Shown piece by piece: positions 20,085-28,528 of a stretch of DNA of 64,000 bases. The number at the start of each line of letters is the position of its first letter. Position 1 is the first letter of the stretch. The notes beneath the pieces are model-generated. The model saw only the letters and a program-made list of their open reading frames with translations, ran no database searches and was not told the origin of the DNA. A program made the translations under genes and the position numbers. Source of the DNA: an uncultured Myxococcales bacterium (GTDB lineage: Bacteria; Myxococcota_A; UBA9042); NCBI GenBank assembly GCA_903929795.1, contig CAIYWC010000037.1, forward strand, positions 1 to 64,000, written 5' to 3'.

Positions 20085-20198
20085 CGCCGATACGGGCCCA
20101 TCTCCTGCGTTGTCGCTGCGGCGGGTCGGCTCGACGTACCCAAAGTACGTCTTCACCGCCCCGCCTTGCTCCGCCTTGGATCTGGACCCGTCTCGGCG
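20085..20198. repeat. 114-nt imperfect inverted repeat (dispersed-repeat-like hairpin)
   Basis: The two ends are imperfect inverted copies: CGCCGATACGGGCCCATCTCC at 20085 resembles the reverse complement of the sequence ending at 20198. The centre is a perfect 7-bp stem GACGTAC (20133-20139) and GTACGTC (20145-20151) around CCAAA. The arms between are GC-rich and partly complementary. From memory, intergenic elements with a GTAC-CAAA-GTAC core flanked by GGCGGG/CCCGCC arms are dispersed in many proteobacterial genomes. It lies between tRNA-Trp and rpmG. Only one copy is seen in this window. Confidence 0.6.
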
Positions 20199-20265
20199 TC
20201 CGCCGTCGGGTTCCACATTCAATCTTGAGGGCGGACAAACAAGGCACGGGCCAGAATCGTCGGAA

Positions 20266-20445
20266 CTACTTGGTCTCCTTGTGTTCCGTGTGCTTCCGCT
20301 CATAGCGGCAGTACTTCTTGAGCGTCAAGCGACCGGGCGTGGTCTTCTTGTTCTTGGTCGTCGTGTAACGCGAAACGCCCGGGATGCCGGCGGTGCGGCA
20401 GGTCTGACACTCCAGATGGATGATGCTGCGGTTGCTGGCGGCCAT
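20266..20445 (-). CDS. rpmG: 50S ribosomal protein L33
   Basis: A small ribosomal protein of 59 aa, with its start at ATG 20445 supported by GGAG 7 bases upstream. It has the family core [19 protein letters not shown]. The first zinc pair is present (C13-x-x-C16), but the second position reads C46-R-Y-E instead of CxxC, so only three cysteines remain. It looks intermediate between zinc-binding and zinc-free forms. It lies downstream of tuf and upstream of tRNA-Trp and secE. Confidence 0.95.
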   Translation of the reverse strand: MAASNRSIIHLECQTCRTAGIPGVSRYTTTKNKKTTPGRLTLKKYCRYERKHTEHKETK

Positions 20446-20533
20446 CACGGACTCCTTCTAGCAAATGTCCCGGGCGCTGGCGCTGGGACTCGAACGGTGA
20501 GGCATAGGCGCCTCGGGATACCCCTGCAAGCAG

Positions 20534-20592
20534 GCGATCCGCCGGGGCCGCATCTGCCAAACAGGCAGACTTGGTCGACCCCGGCGGATCGC
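20534..20592 (-). promoter_or_regulatory. Strong 59-nt hairpin between tuf and rpmG
   Basis: A perfect 14-bp outer stem (GCGATCCGCCGGGG 20534-20547 with 20579-20592) encloses a second 6-bp stem TCTGCC/GGCAGA. It sits 25 bp after the tuf stop codon. No U-run follows on the minus strand, so it is not an obvious intrinsic terminator. It may stabilise the tuf message or mark a processing site between tuf and rpmG. Confidence 0.5.
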
Positions 20593-20616
20593 TGATTCGC
20601 TTGCGCGATCCGGCAA

Positions 20617-21819
20617 TTACTTGCCGATCGAAGCCACCAGACCCGCGCCGACGGTCTTGCCGCCTTCACGAATCGCGAAACGCATACCAGTTTCCATCGC
20701 GACGGGCACGATGAGCTTGACGATCAGGTCCACGCGGTCGCCCGGCTTGACCATCTCGACGCCCGGCTGCAGATCGATGTCGCCGGTGATGTCCGCCGTG
20801 CCGAAGTAGAACTGCGGACGGTAGCCCTTGAAGAACGGCTTGGAACGGCCGCCTTCGTCTTTGCTGAGCACGTACACCGAAGCGACGAACTCCGTGTGCA
20901 GCGTGACCGAACCCGGCTTGCACAGCGTCTGGCCGCGCTCAACGTCGTCGCGCTTCAGACCGCGGAGCAGCGCGCCGAGGTTGTCGCCCGCCTGGCCCTG
21001 CTCGACGGTCTTGTGGAACATTTCGATGCCGGTGATCGTCGTCTTCTGCGTCGGGCGGATGCCCACCACTTCGATTTCGTCGCCGACCTTGACCGTGCCG
21101 CGATCGACGCGACCGGTGACCACGGTGCCACGGCCCGAGATCGTCATCGTGTCTTCGACGGCCATCATGAACGGCTTGTCGAGTTCGCGAATCGGGTCCG
21201 GGATGTAGTTGTCCAGAGCGTCCATCAGCTTGTCGATCGACGGCGTGCCGAACTCCGTGGTCTCACCTTGCAGGGCCTGCAGCGCGGAACCGCGGATAAT
21301 CGGCGCGTTGTCGCCGTCGAACTCGTACTTGGAGAGCAGCTCGCGCAGCTCCATGTCGACGAGGTCAACGAGCTCGCCCGCGGGGTCATCCGAGTAGGCG
21401 ATGTCGCACTTGTTCAGGTACACAACGATCGACGGCACGCCGACCTGACGCGCGAGCAGCACGTGCTCCTTGGTCTGCGGCATGGGGCCGTCCGTCGCCG
21501 CGCACACGACGATCGCGCCGTCCATCTGCGCCGCGCCGGTGATCATGTTCTTGATGTAGTCGGCGTGACCCGGACAGTCCACGTGGGCGTAGTGACGCTT
21601 CGCGGTCTCGTATTCCACGTGAGCGGTCGAGATCGTGATGCCGCGCGCCTTCTCTTCGGGGGTCTTGTCGATCTCATCGAACGACTTGGCCTTGCCGAAG
21701 CCTTTGGCTGCCTGGTGTTTGGTAATGGCTGCCGTCAACGTGGTCTTGCCGTGGTCGACGTGGCCGATGGTTCCCACGTTCACGTGGGGCTTGGTGCGCT
21801 CAAACTTGGCCTTGGCCAT
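20617..21819 (-). CDS. tuf: Elongation factor Tu
   Basis: A GTPase that delivers aminoacyl-tRNA to the ribosome. The product is 400 aa from ATG 21819. The G motifs are GHVDHGKT (near 19-26), DCPGHAD and NKCD. Domain 2 begins near [20 protein letters not shown], and the C terminus ends [17 protein letters not shown]. It lies directly behind four tRNA genes, the arrangement known from enteric tufB. Only one tuf copy is in this window; a second copy elsewhere is possible. Confidence 0.98.
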   Translation of the reverse strand: MAKAKFERTKPHVNVGTIGHVDHGKTTLTAAITKHQAAKGFGKAKSFDEIDKTPEEKARGITISTAHVEYETAKRHYAHVDCPGHADYIKNMITGAAQMDGAIVVCAATDGPMPQTKEHVLLARQVGVPSIVVYLNKCDIAYSDDPAGELVDLVDMELRELLSKYEFDGDNAPIIRGSALQALQGETTEFGTPSIDKLMDALDNYIPDPIRELDKPFMMAVEDTMTISGRGTVVTGRVDRGTVKVGDEIEVVGIRPTQKTTITGIEMFHKTVEQGQAGDNLGALLRGLKRDDVERGQTLCKPGSVTLHTEFVASVYVLSKDEGGRSKPFFKGYRPQFYFGTADITGDIDLQPGVEMVKPGDRVDLIVKLIVPVAMETGMRFAIREGGKTVGAGLVASIGK

Positions 21820-22182
21820 TGTCAGGGTCCTCCCGCCATACGTGTGGCGTCTGGTTCGTCAAACAGGCACCCGCCTGTTGGTTGCCTTGCGGCGTGGTAG
21901 CTACCCGATCTCGCGATCGACCAGCTTCATTGCCTTCGGGCGCATGCCGTCTGGCGGTTTGTGCCCGCTGCCGGACACGTTGCTCGCACCCGTTGCCGGG
22001 GCGTTGGTTCGCGATACTTCCGCGTGAAGCGGGCATCGCTGCGTTCGTTGCGACCGCCCCGCGCGGGGGTGTCGCTGCGCCCGGTTGTTCGCGAGGTTCC
22101 GGTTCTGGCGTGGCACCAGCACCGTTTCCACCGCAATTTCCAGGGCCCTCTCACCAAGCGTCCAGAGCCCGGCGGCGTTCGG

Positions 22183-22255
<73 letters not shown>

Positions 22256-22299
22256 GCTTGCGCCGTTTCAGGCAGGGCGAGCCGTGGACGGTCGGTCAG

Positions 22300-22372
22300 A
22301 GCGGGAAACGGGATTCGAACCCGCGACATTCAGCTTGGAAGGCTGACGCTCTACCAGCTGAGCTATTCCCGC
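22300..22372 (-). tRNA. tRNA-Gly (anticodon TCC)
   Basis: A complete 73-nt cloverleaf on the minus strand: acceptor GCGGGAA/TTCCCGC with discriminator T, anticodon stem TCAGC/GCTGA with loop CTTCCAA, T-arm GCGGG-TTCGAAT-CCCGT. It is third in the tRNA-tuf operon, equivalent in position to enteric glyT. Confidence 0.97.
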
Positions 22373-22456
22373 GAAGCGAACCGCGCAGGCTCGCCGTCCC
22401 GGATCTTCCGGGGGGTGGCAGGGGGGCGTTAGGCCCCCTCCAAACAAGCGAAGGGG

Positions 22457-22539
22457 TGGAAGCTGGTGGATTCGAACCACCGTAGGCGTTAGCCAGCAGA
22501 TTTACAGTCTGCCCCCATTAGCCACTCGGGCAAGCTTCC
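22457..22539 (-). tRNA. tRNA-Tyr (anticodon GTA)
   Basis: A class II tRNA of 83 nt on the minus strand with acceptor GGAAGCT/AGCTTCC and discriminator A. The anticodon stem GCAGA/TCTGC has loop CTGTAAA. A long variable arm (around GGCTAACGCC) and T-arm GGTGG-TTCGAAT-CCACC follow. It is second in the tRNA-tuf operon, equivalent to enteric tyrU. Confidence 0.97.
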
Positions 22540-22643
22540 GTCTGGCCAAATTGCTTCAGCCTGTCTGCTGCGCTGTTTGTGTGTCGCGCTCGTCGATGGC
22601 GCCAGCGGCTGGAGTCGCCAACAGCCAAGGCCGTACGCAACAG

Positions 22644-22716
22644 AGCTGGCGAAGGGACTTGAACCCGCAACCTGCTGATTACAAATCAGCTGCTCTGCCA
22701 ATTGAGCTACGCCAGC
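22644..22716 (-). tRNA. tRNA-Thr (anticodon TGT)
   Basis: A 73-nt cloverleaf on the minus strand: acceptor GCTGGCG/CGCCAGC with discriminator T, D-arm GCTC/GAGC, anticodon stem GCTGA/TCAGC with loop TTTGTAA. The T-stem GCGGG/CCCTT has a G-U pair and a C-U mismatch next to the acceptor, so it is weaker than in the neighbouring tRNAs. It is the first gene of the tRNA-tuf operon, equivalent to enteric thrU. Confidence 0.95.
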
Positions 22717-22899
22717 GGCAGTGGAAGATCCGGCTTTTGCCCGCCACGACAATCTGCGCCGGCCGCCAATACGGCCGCGCGTGATCATCAATATCGGGCA
22801 AAAACAGCGGGGTTTAACTCCCAGGTCGCTGTTTCAACACCACTTTTTGCTGCATCCGCAGGGGTGGACCGTGCACAACGGGCCCCTTTGGGGGCCGTC

Positions 22900-22928
22900 T
22901 GTATACCCTGCGCGGTGCTTTGTGTCAA
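22900..22928 (-). promoter_or_regulatory. Sigma-70-type promoter of the tRNA-tuf operon
   Basis: Read on the minus strand, a perfect -35 box TTGACA (22923-22928) is followed by a 17-bp spacer and a TATACA -10 box (22900-22905). The sequence after the -10 box begins GACGGCCCCC, a GC-rich discriminator of the kind associated with stringent control of stable RNA promoters. The predicted start is near 22893, about 177 bp upstream of the first tRNA. The promoter lies between the converging 3' end region of rlmB and the tRNAs. Confidence 0.8.
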
Positions 22929-22958
22929 GGCTTTCGTCCGGTTCCAGACACGGAATCG

Positions 22959-24068
22959 TCACGCGGGGGCGGGTTGACTCGCGCGAACCAAGGCCATCGT
23001 CAACGTGGCAAAAGCCGAGACGTTGAGCGACGGCATCTGCTCCGGACCCGGCAGCGTCACCAGTTGATCGCAGTTCTTGCGCACCAGCGGCCGGATGCCG
23101 CTGCCTTCCGCGCCGAGCACCAACGCCGTGGCCCGCGCCCATTTGTACGTGCGCAAATCACCCGTTGCGCCGTCCAGCGCCGTGCCGACGACCTCGACGC
23201 CGCGATCGCGCAAGGTGCCCAGGGTCCGCGCGAGGTTCACGACCTGCACGACCGGCACGGACGCCGCGCCGCCTTCCGCAATGCGCTCGACCAGCGGCGT
23301 CACTTCCGCCGATCGGTCCTGCGGGATGATCACGGCCGTGACGCGGAAGAACGCGGCACTGCGCAGGATTGCGCCCAGATTACGCGGATCCGTGATGCTG
23401 TCCAGGCAGACAATCAGCGTGCCGTCCGCCGGTCCCGCCAGCGGCATCACACGCTCCAGGTCCGCGTATTCAAACGGCGTCACGCGCACCGCGACGCCTT
23501 GCGGATTGCCGGACTCGTGCTCAAAGCCGCGCGGCGGCTCGGTTTCCACGCGCACCTTCGCGGTTTGCGCCAGCTCCTGCAGCCGCGCCCGCACGCGCGC
23601 GTCGCTCGCCCACAAGTACAGCGCCTGCACGCGTTTGGGCTGCCAGCGCAGCAGTGCCTCCACGGCGTGCAGCCCGCTGACCACATCTGGCGGCGGGGCC
23701 TGGCGGTCGTCGCGCCGCGGGCGATCTTCGCGGCGCGGCGCCGGGTGGTGCGACGTCAGGATCGGCCGGTCATTGCGCACGCGATCGCGCGAAGGCGGTC
23801 GATCTCCGCGCGGCCGATCGTCGTAGGGCCGGTCGCCCTGGGGCCGCTCACCGCGCGGCCGGTCGCCGGACGGTCGGTCCTCGCGTGGCCGTTCCGCTGG
23901 CGCCACCTCCTGTCGCGGCGGCCGATCCTCGGGCCGGCGCCGCACCGTGCCGGGATGCGCCTGGTTGGTGGCCGTGCGCTGTGGCGGCCGCGGCGTCGGG
24001 CGCTCAAAGCGCGAGCGGACTTCCTGAGGCTGGCGATCGTCGGGGGGCAGATCATCGCGATTGGACAT
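22959..24068 (-). CDS. rlmB: TrmH/SpoU-family RNA 2'-O-methyltransferase (RlmB-like) with long disordered N terminus
   Basis: A SPOUT-superfamily methyltransferase expected to modify 23S rRNA (G2251 in E. coli for RlmB). The product is 369 aa from ATG 24068 (GGAG upstream), overlapping the end of pyrF by 17 bases. Residues 1-125 are Arg/Pro/Asp-rich repeats of the type DRPRGDRP and are probably disordered and RNA-binding. The substrate-binding domain starts near VVSGLHAVEALL. The catalytic knot carries SITDPRNLGAILRSA, VLGAEGSGIRPLV and PSLNVSAFATL. The choice of RlmB over a tRNA-modifying paralogue is likely but not certain. Confidence 0.88.
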   Translation of the reverse strand: MSNRDDLPPDDRQPQEVRSRFERPTPRPPQRTATNQAHPGTVRRRPEDRPPRQEVAPAERPREDRPSGDRPRGERPQGDRPYDDRPRGDRPPSRDRVRNDRPILTSHHPAPRREDRPRRDDRQAPPPDVVSGLHAVEALLRWQPKRVQALYLWASDARVRARLQELAQTAKVRVETEPPRGFEHESGNPQGVAVRVTPFEYADLERVMPLAGPADGTLIVCLDSITDPRNLGAILRSAAFFRVTAVIIPQDRSAEVTPLVERIAEGGAASVPVVQVVNLARTLGTLRDRGVEVVGTALDGATGDLRTYKWARATALVLGAEGSGIRPLVRKNCDQLVTLPGPEQMPSLNVSAFATLTMALVRASQPAPA

Positions 24069-24765
24069 CAGATTCTCCAGAAGCAGCGATTTCTGCTAGT
24101 ATTTTTTCAGCCGCAGCGCGTGGATTCGCCGCTGCCAGAACTGGACGACCGACGACGAGCACCGTCGCGCCCGCCGCCGCCGCTTCGCGCGCAGTCGCGG
24201 TGCGCGTTTGGTCGTCGCCGCCGGCGGTCGCGCGAATTCCCGGCACCACGCGGACAAATTCCTGTGGAAATTCAAGGGTCAAGTGCAGCTCGTGCGGCGA
24301 CATCACCGCGCCGGCGAGCCCGCAATCGCGCGTCAGCTGCAGGCGCCGCGCGACGACGTCCGCCAGCGCGGCGTCGATCCCGACCTGGGGCAGGTCCGGC
24401 GCGCCCAGGCTCGTCAGCACGGACACCGCCACCACGCGCGTCTTGCCCCGCGCCGCGTCCGCCGCCGCCTCCAGCATCGCCCGACCGCCCGCCGCGTGCA
24501 CCGTCAACAGCGCCACGTCCAGCCTGGCCGCCGCCGCGACGGCGAGCCCGACCTGATGCGGAATGTCGTGGAATTTCAGATCCAGAAACACGTCAAAACC
24601 GGCCATGCGCATGTGGTGCACAATCGACGGCCCGACCGCCGTGTACAGCGACAGCCCGACCTTGACCAGGACCGGCAGCCCGTGCAGCTGGTCGAGGAAC
24701 GGCTCCAGCGGCTCCACGCTGGTGCCGTCGAGCGCGATCGCCAGCCGCGGCAGCGGACGCATCAT
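24052..24765 (-). CDS. pyrF: Orotidine 5'-phosphate decarboxylase
   Basis: Catalyses the last step of UMP synthesis. The product is 237 aa. The start ATG at 24765 overlaps the proS stop as ATGA, implying translational coupling, and the longer frame upstream is proS antisense to nothing useful. The catalytic cluster is K35 plus D62-x-K64-x-x-D67 in LDLKFHDIPHQ. The C-terminal phosphate-binding loop includes GIRATAGGDDQ and LVVGRPVLAA. It is the middle gene of proS-pyrF-rlmB. Confidence 0.96.
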   Translation of the reverse strand: MMRPLPRLAIALDGTSVEPLEPFLDQLHGLPVLVKVGLSLYTAVGPSIVHHMRMAGFDVFLDLKFHDIPHQVGLAVAAAARLDVALLTVHAAGGRAMLEAAADAARGKTRVVAVSVLTSLGAPDLPQVGIDAALADVVARRLQLTRDCGLAGAVMSPHELHLTLEFPQEFVRVVPGIRATAGGDDQTRTATAREAAAAGATVLVVGRPVLAAANPRAAAEKILAEIAASGESDVQSR

Positions 24766-26486
24766 GCGGCACCCAGTTCGATCGGCTTGCCGTTGCGGGC
24801 GACCGCGATCGCTTTGACGACTTTCGCCACCAGATCCGCGACCGGCAGCTCCAACCGCTCGCCGCTCTTGCGGATTTTCACTTCCACCACGCCGTCCGCG
24901 GCCTTGCGCCCGACGATAATCTGCAGCGGATAGCCGATCAGGTCCGCGTCGGCGAATTTCACGCCCGGCCGCTCTTCGCGATCGTCCAACAGCACGTCCA
25001 CACCGGCGTCGCGCAGCTCCGCGTACAGCCGCTCCGCCAGCGGCGACGGGTCGACCGCCAGAACCGCGACCTCGAACGGCGCGAGCGCGACTGGCCACTG
25101 GATGCCGCGCGCGTCGTGGTTCTGCTCAATGGCCGCCGAGAGGATGCGCGACACGCCGATACCGTAACAGCCCATTTCAAATGGCTTTTCCACGCTGTCC
25201 TGGTCGAGAAATGTCGCGTTCATCGACCTCGAGTATTTTTGGCCGAGGTAAAACACGTGACCGACCTCGATGCCCTTGAAACTCCTAAGCTTTCCGTCGC
25301 ATTTGGTACATGGATCGCCGGCCCCCGCCATGCGCAGGTCGGCATAGACCAGGTGCTTCAAGTCGCGCGTCGGCACGACATCGACGATGTGCCGCTGCTT
25401 TTCATTGGCGCCGCAGACTGCGCTCGGCATGGCGCGGATCTCCGTGTCCGCCGCGCACGCGACGCCACGCATCTCCAGCGCGCCGACATAGCCCGGCGGC
25501 AGGCCGGTCGCTTTCACGAACCACTCGGCATCCGCCAGGAACAGCGCCTTGGCGCCCAGTGCTGCTTTGACTTTGACCTCGTTGACCTCGCGATCGCCGC
25601 GCACAAACGCCACGGCCGGCTGGTCGTCCGCGCTGTACAGGACCGCCTTGATGGTCTGGTCCGCCGTCACGTGCAGCATTTTGCACAGCGCCTCGATGGT
25701 CTTGGTGCCCGGCGTATCCACGATCCGCGCCGCGCCAACCGCCGGATCCACCGGGGCAAAAGCGCGCTCGGGCAGCGCGGCTTTCTCGACGTTGGCGGCA
25801 AAATCGCAGCTGTCGCACGAGACGATGTTGTCCTCGCCCGACTCCGCCAACACTTGGAATTCATGGCTCATTGAGCCGCCGATGTTGCCGGTGTCGGCCT
25901 CCACGGCGCGAAAATCGAGGCCCAGACGCGTGAAGATCCGCTGGTAGGCGTCGTACATGATGCGATAGCTCTTGTGCGCGCCCTCCACCGACGCATCAAA
26001 CGAATACGCGTCCTTCATCACGAACTCGCGCCCGCGCATCAGGCCCGCGCGCGGCCGCATCTCGTCGCGGAATTTCGTCTGGATCTGGTAGAAATTCACC
26101 GGCAGCTGCTTGTAGCTGCGCACGTCCTTGCGCGCGAGGTCGACCACGACCTCCTCGTGCGTCGGACCGACGCAGAAGTCCGCCTGCTTGCGGTCCTTGA
26201 TGCGCAGCAGCTCCGGGCCATAAAAATCCCAGCGCCCGGATTCCTGCCACAATTCCGCGGGGATAATCGCCGGCATGAAGACTTCCTGCGCGCCGGCGCG
26301 GTTCATCTCCTGGCGCACGATCGCCTTGACCTTCTCCAGCGAGCGGACGCCCAGCGGCAAGAAGCTGTAGATGCCGGCCGCAACGCGCCGGATGTAGCCA
26401 CCGCGCACAAGGTATTGATGGGAAATGACTTCTGCGTCTTTCGGCGCTTCCCGCAAGGTGGGCTGGTGCAGTTGGCTGGCGCGCAT
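24762..26486 (-). CDS. proS: Prolyl-tRNA synthetase (bacterial type with editing insertion)
   Basis: Charges tRNA-Pro. The product is 574 aa from ATG 26486 (GAGG upstream); an earlier start adds six unsupported residues. Class II motif 1 is near residues 45-85, motif 2 is at KFRDEMRPRAGLMRGREFVMKDAYSF, and motif 3 is at GCYGIGVSRILSAAIEQNHD. Between motifs 2 and 3 lies the bacterial INS editing domain (about 220-400). The C-terminal anticodon-binding domain has ELRDAGVDVLLDDREERPGVKFADADLIG. It is the first gene of the overlapped proS-pyrF-rlmB operon. Confidence 0.97.
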   Translation of the reverse strand: MRASQLHQPTLREAPKDAEVISHQYLVRGGYIRRVAAGIYSFLPLGVRSLEKVKAIVRQEMNRAGAQEVFMPAIIPAELWQESGRWDFYGPELLRIKDRKQADFCVGPTHEEVVVDLARKDVRSYKQLPVNFYQIQTKFRDEMRPRAGLMRGREFVMKDAYSFDASVEGAHKSYRIMYDAYQRIFTRLGLDFRAVEADTGNIGGSMSHEFQVLAESGEDNIVSCDSCDFAANVEKAALPERAFAPVDPAVGAARIVDTPGTKTIEALCKMLHVTADQTIKAVLYSADDQPAVAFVRGDREVNEVKVKAALGAKALFLADAEWFVKATGLPPGYVGALEMRGVACAADTEIRAMPSAVCGANEKQRHIVDVVPTRDLKHLVYADLRMAGAGDPCTKCDGKLRSFKGIEVGHVFYLGQKYSRSMNATFLDQDSVEKPFEMGCYGIGVSRILSAAIEQNHDARGIQWPVALAPFEVAVLAVDPSPLAERLYAELRDAGVDVLLDDREERPGVKFADADLIGYPLQIIVGRKAADGVVEVKIRKSGERLELPVADLVAKVVKAIAVARNGKPIELGAA

Positions 26487-26626
26487 GGGAGGCCTCGTCG
26501 GCAAAGGGTCGCCGGGCGCGCGAGGCTAGCGGTGCGCGGTGCGCGTGGCAAGCGTCCGGGGAATTCCCGTTGGATTACGGGGCCAGCAAGCGCCTCGACC
26601 GAGCGCGCGGTCGTTCGCCTTCCCGC

Positions 26627-27481
26627 CTACTGCTGCACCAGCGCACCCACTGGAATCGACCACTTGCCGTCCGCCGGGCCAAAGCCGATCGAGACGCGAC
26701 CGAGCGAGCCGACGTCAAACCACACCGTCCCCTGCAGCCGGTACGGGATGTCAAACTGCACCTGCTGGCCCGATTTCAGCTCGCCGATCGCCTGCTTGGC
26801 GACCTCGCGCAGCGTCGTCAGCAGCGCGTCCGGGCCAAAGGCGAACCGCGCCGTCAGCTGGATGTGGCCATCCGACACCACCTGCGGCATGACGAACGAC
26901 GGCTTTTGCCCCGCCAGCGCGTGAATACCGCTGGAGATCAGGAAGTTGACCGCCGCGTGCTGAAAATCCTGCAGCGAGTGGATGTCGCGGCTCGACGCCT
27001 TGCAGGAATTCGGCCCTGGATGCCCGGTGCAGCCAGGCTGGTTCGCACCGCAAAACGTCACGCACGCCGCACCGAGCGCGGTGTTCGTGTTGGCCGGAAA
27101 GACCGTCGCGGCCGTCAGCATCTCCGCCACCGGAATCGGAAAATGGTTGGGATTGTCGACGACAAAGCGCAAATCGAACGCCACGGTCATCTGCTGCGCG
27201 CTGGGCGGCGGGCCAAAAGCCTGCCGGCAGGCCAGCGCCGCCACGCCTGGCACGCCAAACGGGTCCGGCACGACCTGCGGGCAGAAATACGCCGCCAACG
27301 CCTGACGCGACGGCGCCTGCACCAGCGTCGCGTCCTGGTAGGTCACCTTGGGCAGCAACGGCTTGACGCCCTGGGCCAGCGGCACCGCGTCTTTTTCCAA
27401 CTGCGTCAGGAACTCGCACGACGGCAAGACGCTCAGCAGCGCCGCCAGGGTCAGCGCTTGGACAATTTTCCGCAGGACCAT
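26627..27481 (-). CDS. Lipoprotein with LEA2/WHy-like domain
   Basis: A 284-aa predicted lipoprotein: ATG 27481 with GGAG upstream, lipobox VLPSC (C22). The segment around FVVDNPNHFPIPVAEML (about 105-122) matches the NPN-x-FPIPV signature of late-embryogenesis-abundant group 2 (WHy) domains, which are common in bacterial lipoproteins of unknown role. A Cys-rich loop (CVTFCG...CTGHPG...SCK) lies in the middle. The C terminus returns to beta-rich sequence ending GKWSIPVGALVQQ. The domain call is from recall of the motif. Confidence 0.6.
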   Translation of the reverse strand: MVLRKIVQALTLAALLSVLPSCEFLTQLEKDAVPLAQGVKPLLPKVTYQDATLVQAPSRQALAAYFCPQVVPDPFGVPGVAALACRQAFGPPPSAQQMTVAFDLRFVVDNPNHFPIPVAEMLTAATVFPANTNTALGAACVTFCGANQPGCTGHPGPNSCKASSRDIHSLQDFQHAAVNFLISSGIHALAGQKPSFVMPQVVSDGHIQLTARFAFGPDALLTTLREVAKQAIGELKSGQQVQFDIPYRLQGTVWFDVGSLGRVSIGFGPADGKWSIPVGALVQQ

Positions 27482-27561
27482 GGCTCACTCCGCCGGATGT
27501 CGCATCCGTGGCCCGCTGAGTAGCCGACCTCTGCGCACAACGCAAGCCGCGGAGAAACGCT

Positions 27562-28293
27562 TCACGGCACCGCAGGCGCGACGATGCGGCCCGGCGCGCC
27601 ATTGGCGCCGTTGGCGGTGTGGCAGGTATTGCAGTCGCCCACGGTCTGCTTGTTGACCATCTGGCGGACGTTGCCGGCGGCATCGAGCACCCGCGCGCTG
27701 TATGGCGGCGCAAATCCGGTGACAGCCTTGCCGCTGAAGTGAAAATTACCCGACAGCGACGAAGTCGTGGTCTTGAAGACCTTGCCGTTGGCGTCCGTGA
27801 TTTCAACGGTGTACGTCGCGGGCGGCACCAGGCTGCCCGCGGTTCCGCTGGCGTAGCAGTCGGACTGGGTGATCAGGTTGCGAAAGACGGTGCCTGCGAG
27901 CGTGTAGCTCGGGCCCTCGCCCTGGGAGTGGCATTGGATGCACGCGTTGCCGGGGTCCATGTCGTTGCCGCTGCCGCCCTTGTACATCTGACCCGACGGG
28001 CAGGGCAGGTTGTCGATTGACGGCCCGGTGTCCGTCGTAGCATCGGTTCCGCTGGCCACATCCGTGCCGCTGGCCGCATCCCCGCTGGCGTCGGCGTTGC
28101 TGGCCACGTCGTCGGTCGCGGCGGCATCGGCAGCGCCGTCCGCGCCGGCAAGCTAGCCGTCGTTGTCGCCGGCGTCCGCCGTGATGCCGGAGCCGCCACC
28201 GCCGGCGCTTGCCGTCGACCCGCATGCAGCCAAGCCCAGCGCAGCTGCAGCGGCAAAGAGGAAACCAGTCAGGGCAAGGCGGCGTGAACGCAT
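27562..28293 (-). pseudogene. Lipoprotein with two CxxCH heme-binding motifs, interrupted by an in-frame TAG
   Basis: ATG 28293 (GGAG upstream) starts a clear lipoprotein signal with lipobox LAAC, then a Gly/Ala/Asp-rich linker, and hits TAG at 28153-28155 (codon 47). The same frame continues without another stop for 196 codons to 27562. It runs through more of the same linker, then a conserved-looking domain with two c-type heme motifs, CIQCH and CNTCH. Restored length would be 243 aa. TAG is used as an ordinary stop elsewhere here (dnaA, the glyoxalase-like gene), so general recoding is unlikely. It is either a recent nonsense mutation, a base-call error, or a site of specific readthrough. 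Confidence 0.75.
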
Positions 28294-28528
28294 GAAAACT
28301 CCACAAGAATCAAGGTGATACAGGACGAGATGGTTGCGCAGGCAGCCATCCAACAAGTGGCGACAAAGCCCTCAGATTCAGAAGACATTTCCGGGGCAGC
28401 ACCGCACTCCCTGCCCACAACGTAGTGATCCCCGCCGGCCGCCGCAAGCGCCGCTTCAAACTTCTTCACAGTTCAACAAAACCCGCCAAGAGATGGATTC
28501 CTGTCGGAAATCACCGGGCGGCGGGCCG

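Noticed and set aside
20470..20535. A GACTCGAAC motif in the tuf-rpmG gap suggesting another tRNA on the minus strand
   Set aside because: The flanks do not form a T-stem or acceptor stem, so no cloverleaf can be drawn.
22268..22485. Short frames across the tRNA cluster, with translations such as GNGIRTRDIQLGRLTLYQL
   Set aside because: These are translations of tRNA genes, a well-known source of false small proteins.
28153..28155. Genome-wide reassignment of TAG as a sense codon
   Set aside because: dnaA, the glyoxalase-like gene at 5.3 kb and the lipoprotein at 55.4 kb all end at TAG at the expected family or domain ends, so TAG is a normal stop.
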